DNA of 64,000 bases from Myxococcota bacterium (GTDB lineage: Bacteria; Myxococcota; B64-G9), in assembly GCA_022710975.1 (NCBI GenBank), contig JAKLGA010000010.1, positions 186,001-250,000 on the forward strand. The letters are read 5' to 3'. Shown here piece after piece: positions 25,581-34,501 of this stretch (position 1 is the stretch's first letter; the number at the start of each line of letters is the position of its first letter). The translations under genes were made by a program, and so were the position numbers. The notes below the pieces were generated by a model. It was not told the origin of the DNA. It saw only the letters and a program-made list of their open reading frames with translations, and searched no databases.

Positions 25581-28315
25581 AGATCACCTGTGGCAAGTGC
25601 CAGGCCGTCTACAGCATCGACGACTCCCTGCTGAGCATCGGGGGCATCAAGGCGCAGTGCCCGGCCTGCGGTGACATCCAGGTCATACGGGCTGGCGAGC
25701 CGGCCGCGCCGGCCGCGCCCGCCTCGCCCCCTCCGCTGCCCCGGCCGGCCGCGCCCGCCTCGCCCCCTCCGCTGCCTCGACCGGCTGCGCCCGCGCCCGC
25801 TCCTGCGCCCGGGCCGCTGGACGACCCCTTCGACAGCCTGCTGAACCTGGGCCCGGCGCCCGCTGCTCCGGCCGTCCAGGCCAAGCCGGCCGCTGGCGCG
25901 TCGCTCGACCCCTTTCACGAGATCCCCGACCTGTCCGACAACCTGCCGCCGGCGAGGGCCTCCAGCCAGGACCTGTCCGAGCTGATCGCCACCGCCGCCT
26001 CGGCCACCTCGAGGCCGCCCGCGGACCTGGCGCCGCTGCCCGAGCTGCCCGAGCTGGGCGCCAAGGCCGGGCCCGCCGCGGCGCCGGAGAGCCGCTGCGG
26101 GCGGTGCGGCGGGAAGCTGACAGGCGCGCCCAGCGCCAGCGGCCTGTGCGAGCGCTGCCAGAAGCTCGCCTCGCTGGAGGGCCAGGAGCCGGAGGCCGAG
26201 CGCGAGTGGCGCGTGCAGACCGCCAGCGGCGTCATCCTCGGGCCGCTCACCCTCCAGGAGGTCCGGCAGAAGTTCCGCCAGAACGAGATCACCGCGGCCG
26301 ACAAGGTCGCCCGGGGCGAGGGGGAGTTCAGGCTGATCTCCAGCTACCCCGAGTTCGCGCAGTTCTTCCGCCGGCCCGGCGACGCCTACCAGCCCGTCTT
26401 CCGCCAGCCGCCCGCCTCGGGTGGCCTGAAGATCGCGCTGGTCGTCGTGGGCGTGCTGATCCTGGGCGGCGGCCTCGTGGCCTTCCTCCAGTGGGACCGC
26501 ATCAAGGCCTGGCTGGGAGCGAGCGACAAGACCACCACCGTGGTCGAGGACATCCTGGACGGCTTCGGCGCGGAGATCCCCAACCCCACCGGGAGCGCCG
26601 CCGACGCGATCCGCAAGGGCCGCGAGCTGATGCTGCGCGACGAGCGCCTGGCCTACCTCGAGGCCGATCGGGCCCTCAAGGCCGCCGTGCTGCTCGATCC
26701 CTCCAACCCGGAGGCCATCGCCGGCTGGGTGCAGAACCGGGCCCTGCTCGATCGCGGCTCGCCGAACGTGAACGCCCGCAAGACCGCCCTGGATCTCGTG
26801 GACTACGCGCTGGAGCGCTCCCCCAACCTGGCCGCGCTGCTGCGCGCCAAGGCCTACCTGCTGTTCAGCCTGGGACGCTCCAAGGACGCGCAGGACATCG
26901 CCACCGCCCTCATGGCCGGTCCGGGCGATCCCGATCCGGAGGTCCAGCTCGTGCTGGGGGCCACCTACCTGGAGACCAACACCGAGCTGGCCGTAGACCT
27001 GGTGAAGAAGTCCGTGGCCGCCAAGCCGGAGCTCATCCTGGCCTACCACCTGCTGGGCGAGGCGCACGTGCGGCTGGCCCGCTTCCGGGCCGCGTTCGAC
27101 TTCTTCGACACCCGGCTGCAGAAGGATCCGGGCCAGGTGGACGCGCTGGTGGCCGTGGCCGATCTGTACCTGGCGACCGGCAAGTTCGAGAAGGCCCGCG
27201 AGGTGCTGGAGACCATCCTGGCGGCGGAGCCCGCGCGCACCAGCGCGGTGATCACCCTGGCACGCGTCCACTACCAGGCGCTCGGCCAGCTCAAGGCGGC
27301 GCGCGACCTGCTGGAGGCCGCGCTGAAGTCGGCCGACAAGCTGGACCCCACGGACCGGGCGGCCTTGCTGGCCGAGCACAGCAGCGTGCTGCGCCTGCTC
27401 GGCCAGCCCGGCCCGGCCCGGGAGGCGGCCGAGGAGGCGCTGCGCCTGGATCCCTCGAACCTGCTGGCCCAGTACGGGCGGGCCGCCTCGGCCCAGGACG
27501 GCGGCGATCTGGCCGCGGCCCTGGGCATGCTGCGGGCGCTGCGCGAGACCATGTCGGACTCCCCCGAGCTGCTCGGCCGCCTGGCCGAGGCCGAGGCGCA
27601 GATCCCGGACTTCGAGACGGCCACCCGCCTGCTCGCCCAGGCCATCGAGCGCACCCGGCAGCCGTTCGATTCGGTGCTCATGCTGTCGAGCCTGCACCTC
27701 GATCTCGACAACTCCGTGCAGGCCTTCGCCGCCCTGCGGAAGCTCACCCGCATGGATCCGTTCTACGGACGGAACCACCGCGCGCTGGTGGAGATCTACG
27801 AGGGGCCCACCCTGCTCAGGCAGGCGGCCGAGCGGGCGCAGCGCGCGGCGGCCAAGAACGGGGAAGACGCCCTGGCGCTGTCGCTGTGCGGCATCGTCAT
27901 GTGGCGCACCGGCCAGCTCGACAAGGCGCGCAGCCTGCTGAGCCAGGCCATCGGCCAGGACGAGGAAAGCTTCCCGGCCAACCTGTACCTGGGCCTGCTG
28001 CTGCAGGCCGAGGGCCAGCAGCGCCGGGCCCTGAGCTACCTGGAGAAGGCCCACGAGGCCGAGGCCCTCAACCCGATCGCCAGCCAGCTCCTGGCCAGCG
28101 CTTCCATGGAGGCGGGCAAGCTGCCCAAGGCGGAGGCCCTGCTCCGCGCGGTGCTCAAGGCCGACCCGGGCGATCTGTCCGCGCGCCTGCGGCTGGCGGA
28201 GGTGCTGCTGGCCAAGCGCAAGCGCGAGGCCGCCATCGAGGAGCTCAAGCGGGTGTACGAGGGCGACAACGAGAACGTGCGGGCCAAGCAGCTGCTGTTC
28301 GATCTCGGCTACTAG
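25577..28315 (+). CDS. Zinc-ribbon, GYF-like, TPR membrane protein
   Basis: A 912-residue protein. Residues 1-38 form an MJ0042-type zinc ribbon (CGKCQAVY ... CPACGD). A Pro/Ala-rich linker follows, then a second CxxC pair (CGRCGGKL ... CERCQK, ~175-195), a GYF_2-like module (WRVQTASGVILGPLTLQEVRQKF), one transmembrane helix near residue 290 (KIALVVVGVLILGGGLVAFLQW) and some 15 TPR-like repeats to the end. Similar proteins occur widely in Myxococcota and may scaffold envelope complexes. The GTG start overlaps the purH-like stop (GTGA), implying coupled translation. Confidence 0.85.
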   Translation: MKITCGKCQAVYSIDDSLLSIGGIKAQCPACGDIQVIRAGEPAAPAAPASPPPLPRPAAPASPPPLPRPAAPAPAPAPGPLDDPFDSLLNLGPAPAAPAVQAKPAAGASLDPFHEIPDLSDNLPPARASSQDLSELIATAASATSRPPADLAPLPELPELGAKAGPAAAPESRCGRCGGKLTGAPSASGLCERCQKLASLEGQEPEAEREWRVQTASGVILGPLTLQEVRQKFRQNEITAADKVARGEGEFRLISSYPEFAQFFRRPGDAYQPVFRQPPASGGLKIALVVVGVLILGGGLVAFLQWDRIKAWLGASDKTTTVVEDILDGFGAEIPNPTGSAADAIRKGRELMLRDERLAYLEADRALKAAVLLDPSNPEAIAGWVQNRALLDRGSPNVNARKTALDLVDYALERSPNLAALLRAKAYLLFSLGRSKDAQDIATALMAGPGDPDPEVQLVLGATYLETNTELAVDLVKKSVAAKPELILAYHLLGEAHVRLARFRAAFDFFDTRLQKDPGQVDALVAVADLYLATGKFEKAREVLETILAAEPARTSAVITLARVHYQALGQLKAARDLLEAALKSADKLDPTDRAALLAEHSSVLRLLGQPGPAREAAEEALRLDPSNLLAQYGRAASAQDGGDLAAALGMLRALRETMSDSPELLGRLAEAEAQIPDFETATRLLAQAIERTRQPFDSVLMLSSLHLDLDNSVQAFAALRKLTRMDPFYGRNHRALVEIYEGPTLLRQAAERAQRAAAKNGEDALALSLCGIVMWRTGQLDKARSLLSQAIGQDEESFPANLYLGLLLQAEGQQRRALSYLEKAHEAEALNPIASQLLASASMEAGKLPKAEALLRAVLKADPGDLSARLRLAEVLLAKRKREAAIEELKRVYEGDNENVRAKQLLFDLGY

Positions 28316-28338
28316 ACACCTCGGAGGACGCGGCGGGC

Positions 28339-29622
28339 ATGAGACTCCTGGTGGTCGGCGGTGGCGGGCGGGAGCACGCCCTGGCGTGGAAGCTGGCCCG
28401 CAGCCCCGAGGTGCGCGAGGTGCTGTGCGCCCCGGGCAACGCCGGCGTGGCCGGGGAGCCCAAGGCGCGCTGCGTGCCCGTGGCGGACACGGACGTGGAC
28501 GGGCTCGTCCGCCTGGCCCTGGCGGAGCGCGTCGACCTGGTGGTGGTCGGGCCGGAGGCGCCGCTGGTGTCCGGGCTGGTGGACCGCCTGGGCGAGCGCG
28601 GCGTGCCGGCCGTGGGCCCCAACCGCCTGGCGGCCAGGCTGGAGGGCAGCAAGGCCTTCGCCAAGGAGCTGATGGCCAGGCAGGGCATCCCCACCGCGGC
28701 CTTCGAGGTCTTCGAGCGCCTGGATGACGCCCTCGGCCACGTGCGCACCAGCCCGGGTCCGTGGGTGGTCAAGGCCGACGGCCTGGCCGCGGGCAAGGGC
28801 GTGCTGCTGTGCCACACCCGGGACGAGGCCGAGCAGGCCCTGCGGCGCATGCTGCTCGAGGGGGCCTTCGGCGAGGCCGGCCGGCGCGTGGTGATCGAGG
28901 AGCTGCTCGAGGGCGAGGAGGCCTCCTGCATCGGGCTGACCGACGGGGAGCGCATCCTGCTGCTGGCCTCGTCCCAGGACCACAAGCGGCTCGGCGACGG
29001 CGATCGCGGGCCCAACACCGGCGGCATGGGCGCCTACTCGCCGGCCCCGGTGCTGGACGCGGCCGCCGAGCGCGAGGTGCGCACGCGGGTGTTCGAGCCC
29101 GCGGTGCGCGGCCTGGCCGCGGCGGGCTGCCCCTTCCGCGGCATCCTGTACGCCGGGCTGATGCTCGGCCCCCGGGGGCCCCAGGTGCTGGAGTTCAACG
29201 TGCGCCTGGGCGATCCGGAGACCCAGGCGCTGCTGCCCCGGCTGCGCTCGGATCTCGCCCCCGCGCTCCTGGCCGTGGCCCGGGGCGATCTGCGCGGCGT
29301 CGAGCTCGACTGGGATCCGCGCCCGGCGGTGTGCGTGGTGATGGCCGCCGCCGGCTACCCTGGCCCGGTCGAGCGCGGCCGGCCCATCTCCGGGCTGGAG
29401 CGGGCCGCGGCCCTCGCGGACGTGGCCGTGTTCCACGCCGGCACCGCCCGCGAGGGCGACCGGGTGGTCACCCGCGGCGGCCGGGTGCTGGGCGTGGTGG
29501 GCCTGGGGAGCGACGTGCGCGCGGCGGCGGTCCGCGCCTACCAGGCGGTGGACGTGATCCACTTCGAGGGCGCCCAAGTGCGGCGGGACATCGCCCACCG
29601 GGCCCTGGGGAGGCGAGCATGA
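28339..29622 (+). CDS. purD: Phosphoribosylamine-glycine ligase
   Basis: A 427-residue ATP-grasp enzyme for the second step of purine synthesis (GAR formation). Motifs: VVGGGGREHALAW at the N terminus, VVGPEAPLVSGL, WVVKADGLAAGKGV, then DHKRLGDGDRGPNTGGMGAYSPAP and VLEFNVRLGDPETQ. All ATP-grasp elements look intact and the length is normal. It begins 23 bases after the TPR gene and overlaps purE by four bases. Confidence 0.97.
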   Translation: MRLLVVGGGGREHALAWKLARSPEVREVLCAPGNAGVAGEPKARCVPVADTDVDGLVRLALAERVDLVVVGPEAPLVSGLVDRLGERGVPAVGPNRLAARLEGSKAFAKELMARQGIPTAAFEVFERLDDALGHVRTSPGPWVVKADGLAAGKGVLLCHTRDEAEQALRRMLLEGAFGEAGRRVVIEELLEGEEASCIGLTDGERILLLASSQDHKRLGDGDRGPNTGGMGAYSPAPVLDAAAEREVRTRVFEPAVRGLAAAGCPFRGILYAGLMLGPRGPQVLEFNVRLGDPETQALLPRLRSDLAPALLAVARGDLRGVELDWDPRPAVCVVMAAAGYPGPVERGRPISGLERAAALADVAVFHAGTAREGDRVVTRGGRVLGVVGLGSDVRAAAVRAYQAVDVIHFEGAQVRRDIAHRALGRRA

Positions 29623-30119
29623 GCGACAGGCGGGTCCTCATCCTGATGGGCTCGGACAGCGACTTCGACGCGATGAAGGAGGTCGGCCTGGCGCTCGACA
29701 AGATGGGCATCGGCCACGACATGCACGTGGCCTCCGCCCACCGCACCCCCGAGCGGGTGGCCAGGCTGGCCCGCGAGGCGCGCGGGCAAGGCTTCGGGGT
29801 GATCGTGGCCGGGGCCGGCATGGCGGCGCACCTGGCCGGGGTGGTGGCCTCCTACACCACGCTGCCGGTGATCGGGGTGCCGCTGGCCTCCGGCACGATG
29901 GCCGGCGCCGACGCGCTCTTCTCCACCATCCAGATGCCGCGCGGCATCCCGGTGGCCACGGTGGGCATCGGGCCGGCCGGGTGCTTCAACGCCGGCCTGC
30001 TGGCCGCTGCCATGCTGGCGGTCCAGGACCCCGACGTGCAGCAGCGGCTCGAGGCGTACCGGGCCGATCTGTCCCGGCAGGTCGAGGAGAAGGACGCGGC
30101 CCTGCAGCGCCGTCGATGA
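29619..30119 (+). CDS. purE: 5-(carboxyamino)imidazole ribonucleotide mutase
   Basis: A 166-residue PurE: MGSDSDFDAM phosphate loop, SAHRTPERV with the catalytic histidine, AGAGMAAHLAGVVAS and IQMPRGIPVATVGIG. It rearranges N5-CAIR to CAIR in purine synthesis. The pattern is that of class I PurE, which normally needs PurK; purK is not in this window. ATGA overlaps exist both upstream (purD) and downstream (lptF-like). Confidence 0.95.
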   Translation: MSDRRVLILMGSDSDFDAMKEVGLALDKMGIGHDMHVASAHRTPERVARLAREARGQGFGVIVAGAGMAAHLAGVVASYTTLPVIGVPLASGTMAGADALFSTIQMPRGIPVATVGIGPAGCFNAGLLAAAMLAVQDPDVQQRLEAYRADLSRQVEEKDAALQRRR

Positions 30120-31216
30120 GGCTCCACGCCTACATCCTGCGCCAGGTGCTCGGCCCCTGCCTGGGCGCGCTCGTGGCCCTCAACCTGATCCTGCTGGTGC
30201 TCGAGCTGGTCCAGGCCGGGGAGGTGACCTTCGGCGCCGCCCTGGGGCTGGGCGACCTGCTGTCCCTGGCCGCGCTCGGCCTGCCCGCCCTGGCCGTGCT
30301 GACCGTGCCGGTGGCGCTGCTGACCGGCGTGCTGCTGGGCCTGGGCCGCATGGCCGAGGACCACGAGCTGGCCGCCCTGGCCGCGGCCGGGGTGCCGCTG
30401 CCTCGGGTGGCGGTGGCGCCGGTCTGCCTCGGCTTGCTCGCCGCCCTGGGTTGCCTCGGGCTGGCCGGCTGGGCCGCGCCGGCCGCGCACCAGCGCCTGC
30501 ACACCAGCCTGGTGGAGCTGGCCAAGCGCCAGGTGGTGGCCGCCCTGGTGCCCGGGCGCTTCTTCGAGGAGATCCCGCGGGTGGTCCTGTACCCGGGCCG
30601 GCCCGGGCCGGACGCGGGCAGCTTCCAGGACTTCCTGCTGTTCGACCACCGCCCGGGGCGGGTGCGCCAGCTGCTGATGGCCCGGCGGGCCGTGGTCGCG
30701 CCCATGCCGGGCAGCAACGCCCTCGAGCTGCAGCTCGAGGACGGCGAGGTGCACGTACGCGGCGCCGGGCAGGACTACTCGGTGGCCCGCTTCGAGCGCG
30801 CCTCGGTCGGGCTGGACATCGATCGCCTGGTCTACGACCGGACCCGGAGGCTGTCTCCGCTCGAGCGCCTGGACCTGGGGGCGCTGGAGGCGGCCGCGGC
30901 CGAGCCGGCCCGCCCGGCCCTGGAGCGCCGGCGGCTGCGGGCCGCCTGGCACCGGCGCCTGGCCTTCCCGGCCGCCGCGGTGCTGTTCGCCGGGCTGGGC
31001 GTGGCGCTGGTGGGGGCCGGGCGTCTGCGCGGGCGGCGCCGCACGCTGCTGGCCGCCGTGGCTGTGGTGACCGCCTACTACCTGCTCATGCGCCTGGGCG
31101 ACACCCTGGTGGACCGGGACGCGCTTCCGGGCTGGCTCGCGGCCTGGGCCCCGGCGCTGGGGCTGGCGGGCCTGGTGGCCGCCTGGTCCGCCTGGGCCAG
31201 CCGGAGGCCGGCGTGA
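30116..31216 (+). CDS. LptF/LptG family permease, first copy
   Basis: A 366-residue inner-membrane protein of the YjgP/YjgQ family. Three helices at the N terminus (LGALVALNLILLVLELVQ, LPALAVLTVPVALLTGVLLGLGRMAED with the typical E/D coupling region) and three at the C terminus enclose a periplasmic jellyroll. The RMAEDHELAALAAAGVP segment is characteristic. With the next gene it should form the heterodimer that extracts lipopolysaccharide with ATPase LptB. Which copy is LptF or LptG cannot be settled by eye; first-gene position suggests LptF. Confidence 0.85.
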   Translation: MRLHAYILRQVLGPCLGALVALNLILLVLELVQAGEVTFGAALGLGDLLSLAALGLPALAVLTVPVALLTGVLLGLGRMAEDHELAALAAAGVPLPRVAVAPVCLGLLAALGCLGLAGWAAPAAHQRLHTSLVELAKRQVVAALVPGRFFEEIPRVVLYPGRPGPDAGSFQDFLLFDHRPGRVRQLLMARRAVVAPMPGSNALELQLEDGEVHVRGAGQDYSVARFERASVGLDIDRLVYDRTRRLSPLERLDLGALEAAAAEPARPALERRRLRAAWHRRLAFPAAAVLFAGLGVALVGAGRLRGRRRTLLAAVAVVTAYYLLMRLGDTLVDRDALPGWLAAWAPALGLAGLVAAWSAWASRRPA

Positions 31217-32325
31217 GGATCGTCGATCGGATGCTGCTGCGGGTGCTCGGGCGCAGCCTGCTCGGGGCCTGCGGGGCGCTGCTCGCGCTCGGCCTGGTGG
31301 TCGACTTCCTGGACAGCGCCCGCCACCTGCTGGGCGGGCGGGCCAGCGCCTGGGAGGTGGGCCTGTACTACCTGTGCAAGGCCCCGGTGCTCCTGTACCT
31401 GCTGCTGCCGCTGGCGCTGGCGGTGGCCGTGTCCGCCGGGCTGGCGAGCCTGGGGCGGGGGAGGGAGCTTCGGGCGCTCGCGGCCGCCGGCTGGAGCCCG
31501 GGCCGGCTGGCGCTGCCGGCCCTGGCCCTGGCGCTGGCCTGCGCGTTCGGGCACTTCGCGCTGGGGGAGTGGCTGGTGCCGCCCGCCCTCGACCGGCAGG
31601 AGCGCCTGATGGCCGAGCGCCTGGGGCGCATCGACTCGTCCTGGCGCTTCTTCCGCCGCCACATGTGGGCGGCGGGCGACGAGGGCAGGCTGGTGCGCAG
31701 CTCGGCCCAGTCGGCCGACGGGCAGCGGCTGGACGGGGTGATGGCGCTCACCCCGGCGGCGGGCGGGGGGCTGGCCGAGCGCCTGGACGCCCGGCAGCTG
31801 GTCTGGTCCGGCGGAGGCTGGCTGGCGCGGGAGGTGGAGCTCCAGCGGTTCGAGGGCGGCCGGCTGGTGGAGCGCCGCCAGGCGCGCGAGCTCGCGCTGC
31901 CCTGGAGCGAGGGGCCCGCGCGCTTCCGCGATCTGTCCGGCCGCCCGCAGCAGCACGCGCTCGGGGCCCTGTCCGAGACGGCCGCGGCGCTCGAGGCCCG
32001 CGGCCTGGGCGCGGCCGAGCACCGCCTGGAGTGGCACGCCCGCTTCTCCCGGCCGCTGGTGGGGATCCTGCTGGTGCTGCTGCTGCTGCCCTTCGCCCTG
32101 GCGCCGGAGCGCGCGCACTCCCTGGCGCGCGCCATCCTGCTGGCGGCCGGCCTGGGGGCCCTGGCCTTCTTCCTGTTCGCCGCCGGCCAGTCGGCGGTGG
32201 CCACCGGCGCGCTGGCCCCGGCGCTGGGCGCCTGGCTGCCCGCCGGCGCGCTGGGGCTGGCCGCGCTCGCCGTCTGGCTGCGCCAGGCCCGGCGCGGCCG
32301 CGGCCGCGCGGCGGAGGCCGCGTGA
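31213..32325 (+). CDS. LptF/LptG family permease, second copy
   Basis: A 370-residue paralogue of the preceding gene (N-terminal LLRVLGRSLLGACGALLALGLVVDFLD, then LGRGRELRALAAAGWSPGRL, and C-terminal HARFSRPLVGILLVLLLLPF). The GTG start overlaps the previous stop (GTGA). Presumed to be the LptG-type partner of the lipopolysaccharide transporter. Confidence 0.85.
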   Translation: MRIVDRMLLRVLGRSLLGACGALLALGLVVDFLDSARHLLGGRASAWEVGLYYLCKAPVLLYLLLPLALAVAVSAGLASLGRGRELRALAAAGWSPGRLALPALALALACAFGHFALGEWLVPPALDRQERLMAERLGRIDSSWRFFRRHMWAAGDEGRLVRSSAQSADGQRLDGVMALTPAAGGGLAERLDARQLVWSGGGWLAREVELQRFEGGRLVERRQARELALPWSEGPARFRDLSGRPQQHALGALSETAAALEARGLGAAEHRLEWHARFSRPLVGILLVLLLLPFALAPERAHSLARAILLAAGLGALAFFLFAAGQSAVATGALAPALGAWLPAGALGLAALAVWLRQARRGRGRAAEAA

Positions 32326-33593
32326 GCTCCCCGGCGCCGCCGGCCCTGCGCAGGGGCGCGGCCTGGCTGGCCGTGGCGCTGGCCTGGAGCCTGCCGGTCT
32401 CGCTCTTCGGCATGCAGGCGGCCGCGATCGCCGGCGGGCTGCTCGTGCTCTGGGGCGTGGCCCGCCACCGCGGGGCGGCGCTCGAGCCGAGCCCGCTCGA
32501 TCTCCCCATGCTGGCCCTGCTCGCGGCCTACGGCCTGTCGCTGCTGCTCGCCCCCCGGCCGCCGACCTCGCTCCAGACCGCCACCTCGTTCTGGGTCATG
32601 TCGGCCTGCCTGGTGGCCCGGGCCGGCCTCACCCGCAGCGTCGATCTCCGCCGGGCGCTGGTGGGCCTCCTGGGGCTGGCCTCGCTGGCCGGGCTGTTCG
32701 GGCTGTTCCAGTGCCTGACCGGCCTGTACCCGGGGGCGGGCTGGCTGCACCCGCAGGTGGCCGCGCCGCTGCAGCCGGCCCCGGGCGCGCCCGGCCTCTC
32801 CGGCGCGGTGGGGCTCTTCTTCAGCCGCTTGACCTTCGCCCACGCGCTGCTCTTCCCGCTGTGCTGGTCCGTGGCCCTGTGTCTGTGGCCACCCACGCCG
32901 CGCTGGCGCTGGCCCTGCGCGCTCGCCGCCCTGGCCTCGGCCGCGGGCCTCGGCGCGAGCTTCACCCGGGCGGCCTGGGTGGCCGGCGCGCTGGCGCTCA
33001 TGGGGCTGGGGCTCGCCCGCCTGCGGGCCGGCCGCTCGCGCCGCTGGGCCCTGGGCGCCGCCGCGGCGCTGCTGCTCGCCGGCGCGGCCGCGCTGCCCTT
33101 CCTGCCCGCCCGGCTGACCAGCGCCTTCGCCGGCTCCCACGACTGGGGCCGGCTGGCCCTGTGGCACACGGCCCTGGATCTCGCCGCCGAGCGCCCCCTG
33201 ACCGGGGTGGGCTACGGCAACTTCCAGCGCGACGCGGCCGAGCGCATCGAGGCCCGGCGGGTGGAGGTGGGCGCCAGGCGTTTCCCGGGCACGATCGCCT
33301 GGGCGCACTCCCACGGGCTCACCTTCCTGGCCGAGACCGGGCTGCTCGGGCTGGCGGCCTGGGTGTGGCTGTTCGTGGCCTACTTCCGGGCGGCGCGGGC
33401 CCGCCTGCGGGCGGGGGCCGGCGGGGATCCGCTCCGGGCCGCGTTCCTGCGCGGCAGCCTGGCCGCGGTGGCGGCCTTCCTGGTGATCGGCCTGGCCCAC
33501 GACGCCTTCTTCGACGGAGAGGTGGCCTTCGCCCTGTGGTTCTGCCTGGGCGCGTCGCTGGCCGGCGGGCGGGCGGGGGAGGGCGCATGCTGA
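32322..33593 (+). CDS. O-antigen ligase-like (Wzy_C) membrane protein
   Basis: A 423-residue protein with about ten helices and, near residues 275-340, the periplasmic loop typical of the O-antigen ligase/polymerase superfamily (WHTALDLAAERPLTGVGYGNF ... AHSHGLTFLAETGLLGLAAW). The GVGxGNF and AHS/HNxxLxxLAETGxxG motifs are diagnostic. It would ligate or polymerise lipid-linked glycans. The neighbouring LPS-export permeases support a role in lipopolysaccharide. The GTG start overlaps the previous stop. Confidence 0.88.
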   Translation: MSSPAPPALRRGAAWLAVALAWSLPVSLFGMQAAAIAGGLLVLWGVARHRGAALEPSPLDLPMLALLAAYGLSLLLAPRPPTSLQTATSFWVMSACLVARAGLTRSVDLRRALVGLLGLASLAGLFGLFQCLTGLYPGAGWLHPQVAAPLQPAPGAPGLSGAVGLFFSRLTFAHALLFPLCWSVALCLWPPTPRWRWPCALAALASAAGLGASFTRAAWVAGALALMGLGLARLRAGRSRRWALGAAAALLLAGAAALPFLPARLTSAFAGSHDWGRLALWHTALDLAAERPLTGVGYGNFQRDAAERIEARRVEVGARRFPGTIAWAHSHGLTFLAETGLLGLAAWVWLFVAYFRAARARLRAGAGGDPLRAAFLRGSLAAVAAFLVIGLAHDAFFDGEVAFALWFCLGASLAGGRAGEGAC

Positions 33594-34219
33594 GCCCGGC
33601 CCGCCACCTGGTCGCGCTGGCCTGGGCGGGCTGCCTGGTGGGGCTCGGCCTGCTGCCCGTCCCCCGGCCCTGGGCCCTGCAGGCCGTGTGCGCCGCGCTC
33701 GCGCTGGGCGCGCTCCTCCGCCCGGGGCTGCACGGGCTGTTCCTGCTGGCCGCGGCCCTGTGGGCGGGCGGCGCGCGGGTGGACCCCGCGCTGGGCGTGC
33801 TCGGGTGGTGGCCGGCGCTGCCAACCGCCGTCGCCCTCCTGGCCGGAGGCTGGCTGCTCCTCCGCGCTCCGGACCGGCCGGGGGGACGCCTGGCGCGGGA
33901 GGTGCCGCTGGCCGTCGGGCTGGCCATCGTCCTGGCGCTGCTCTCGGCCGGGGCGGCCTGGGTGTTGCTCGGGCTCCGCTCCAGCGCGGCCATGAGCCCG
34001 GGCTCGGCGGCCTGGATCGCCCCCGGGCTGCTGGCCGCGGCGCTGGCGCTCGGGCTGTGGGCGGCCCGGGAACCCTCACCCCCGGCGGCCGCGCCGGCCC
34101 GCGGCCCGCTCGCCTGGGCCTGGGCGCGCCGGCTCGAGCTAGCGCTCCTCCTGGCCATCGCCTGGGAAGCAATACGGCTGGCCACTACCCATCTCTCGAC
34201 ATTCTTGTTGACAGGCTAG
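33587..34219 (+). CDS. Small polytopic membrane protein, possibly truncated
   Basis: A 210-residue protein with five or six hydrophobic helices and no recognised domain. It overlaps the ligase-like gene by seven bases. The last ~20 codons (LATTHLSTFLLTG) are richer in A+T than the rest, and the stop lies where a lower-G+C islet begins, so the original C terminus may have been replaced by the islet insertion. Confidence 0.6.
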   Translation: MLSPARHLVALAWAGCLVGLGLLPVPRPWALQAVCAALALGALLRPGLHGLFLLAAALWAGGARVDPALGVLGWWPALPTAVALLAGGWLLLRAPDRPGGRLAREVPLAVGLAIVLALLSAGAAWVLLGLRSSAAMSPGSAAWIAPGLLAAALALGLWAAREPSPPAAAPARGPLAWAWARRLELALLLAIAWEAIRLATTHLSTFLLTG

Positions 34220-34501
34220 CGAACGAAGTGGCGGTGGAGCCCCAACAAGAAGGACAAGCGAGACCGTTGGAAGGAGGCGGCGTCGGAGGCGCAAGGTGCT
34301 GGCCCGCCAGGGCCAGACCGGCCTGCCTGAGGATGGAGCCCGAATTCGGGTTATCCAGAGGCGTCGAGCTCGCCCTGTAGGATACAATTCTTGAGATAAG
34401 TTACGTTGCGTGTTATCTTGCCAGAGAAACGTCTTGTTCTTGACGAGACGATTCACGGCGAGGACCACTGTTGGCGTGCTCTTTCAGGAGAACCGTAACA
34501 C
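34220..34501. other. Intergenic region, left border of the AbiE islet
   Basis: No gene is seen in these ~280 bases. Composition drops in G+C, with AT-rich tracts, and the AbiE promoter lies at 34391-34419. No flanking direct repeats or integrase were found. Confidence 0.5.
34391..34419 (+). promoter_or_regulatory. Predicted promoter and operator of the AbiE pair
   Basis: TTGAGA (34391-34396), 17-base spacer, TATCTT (34414-34419). An inverted repeat GATAA-N13-TTATC (34395-34417) covers the spacer and both boxes, as expected for an autorepressed toxin-antitoxin promoter. AbiEi antitoxins are known to repress their own operon by binding inverted repeats. Confidence 0.5.

Noticed and set aside
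26104-28338. Upstream extension of the purD frame
   Set aside because: It overlaps the TPR gene on the same strand and is Arg/Gly/Pro-rich without domains; purD starts at 28339.
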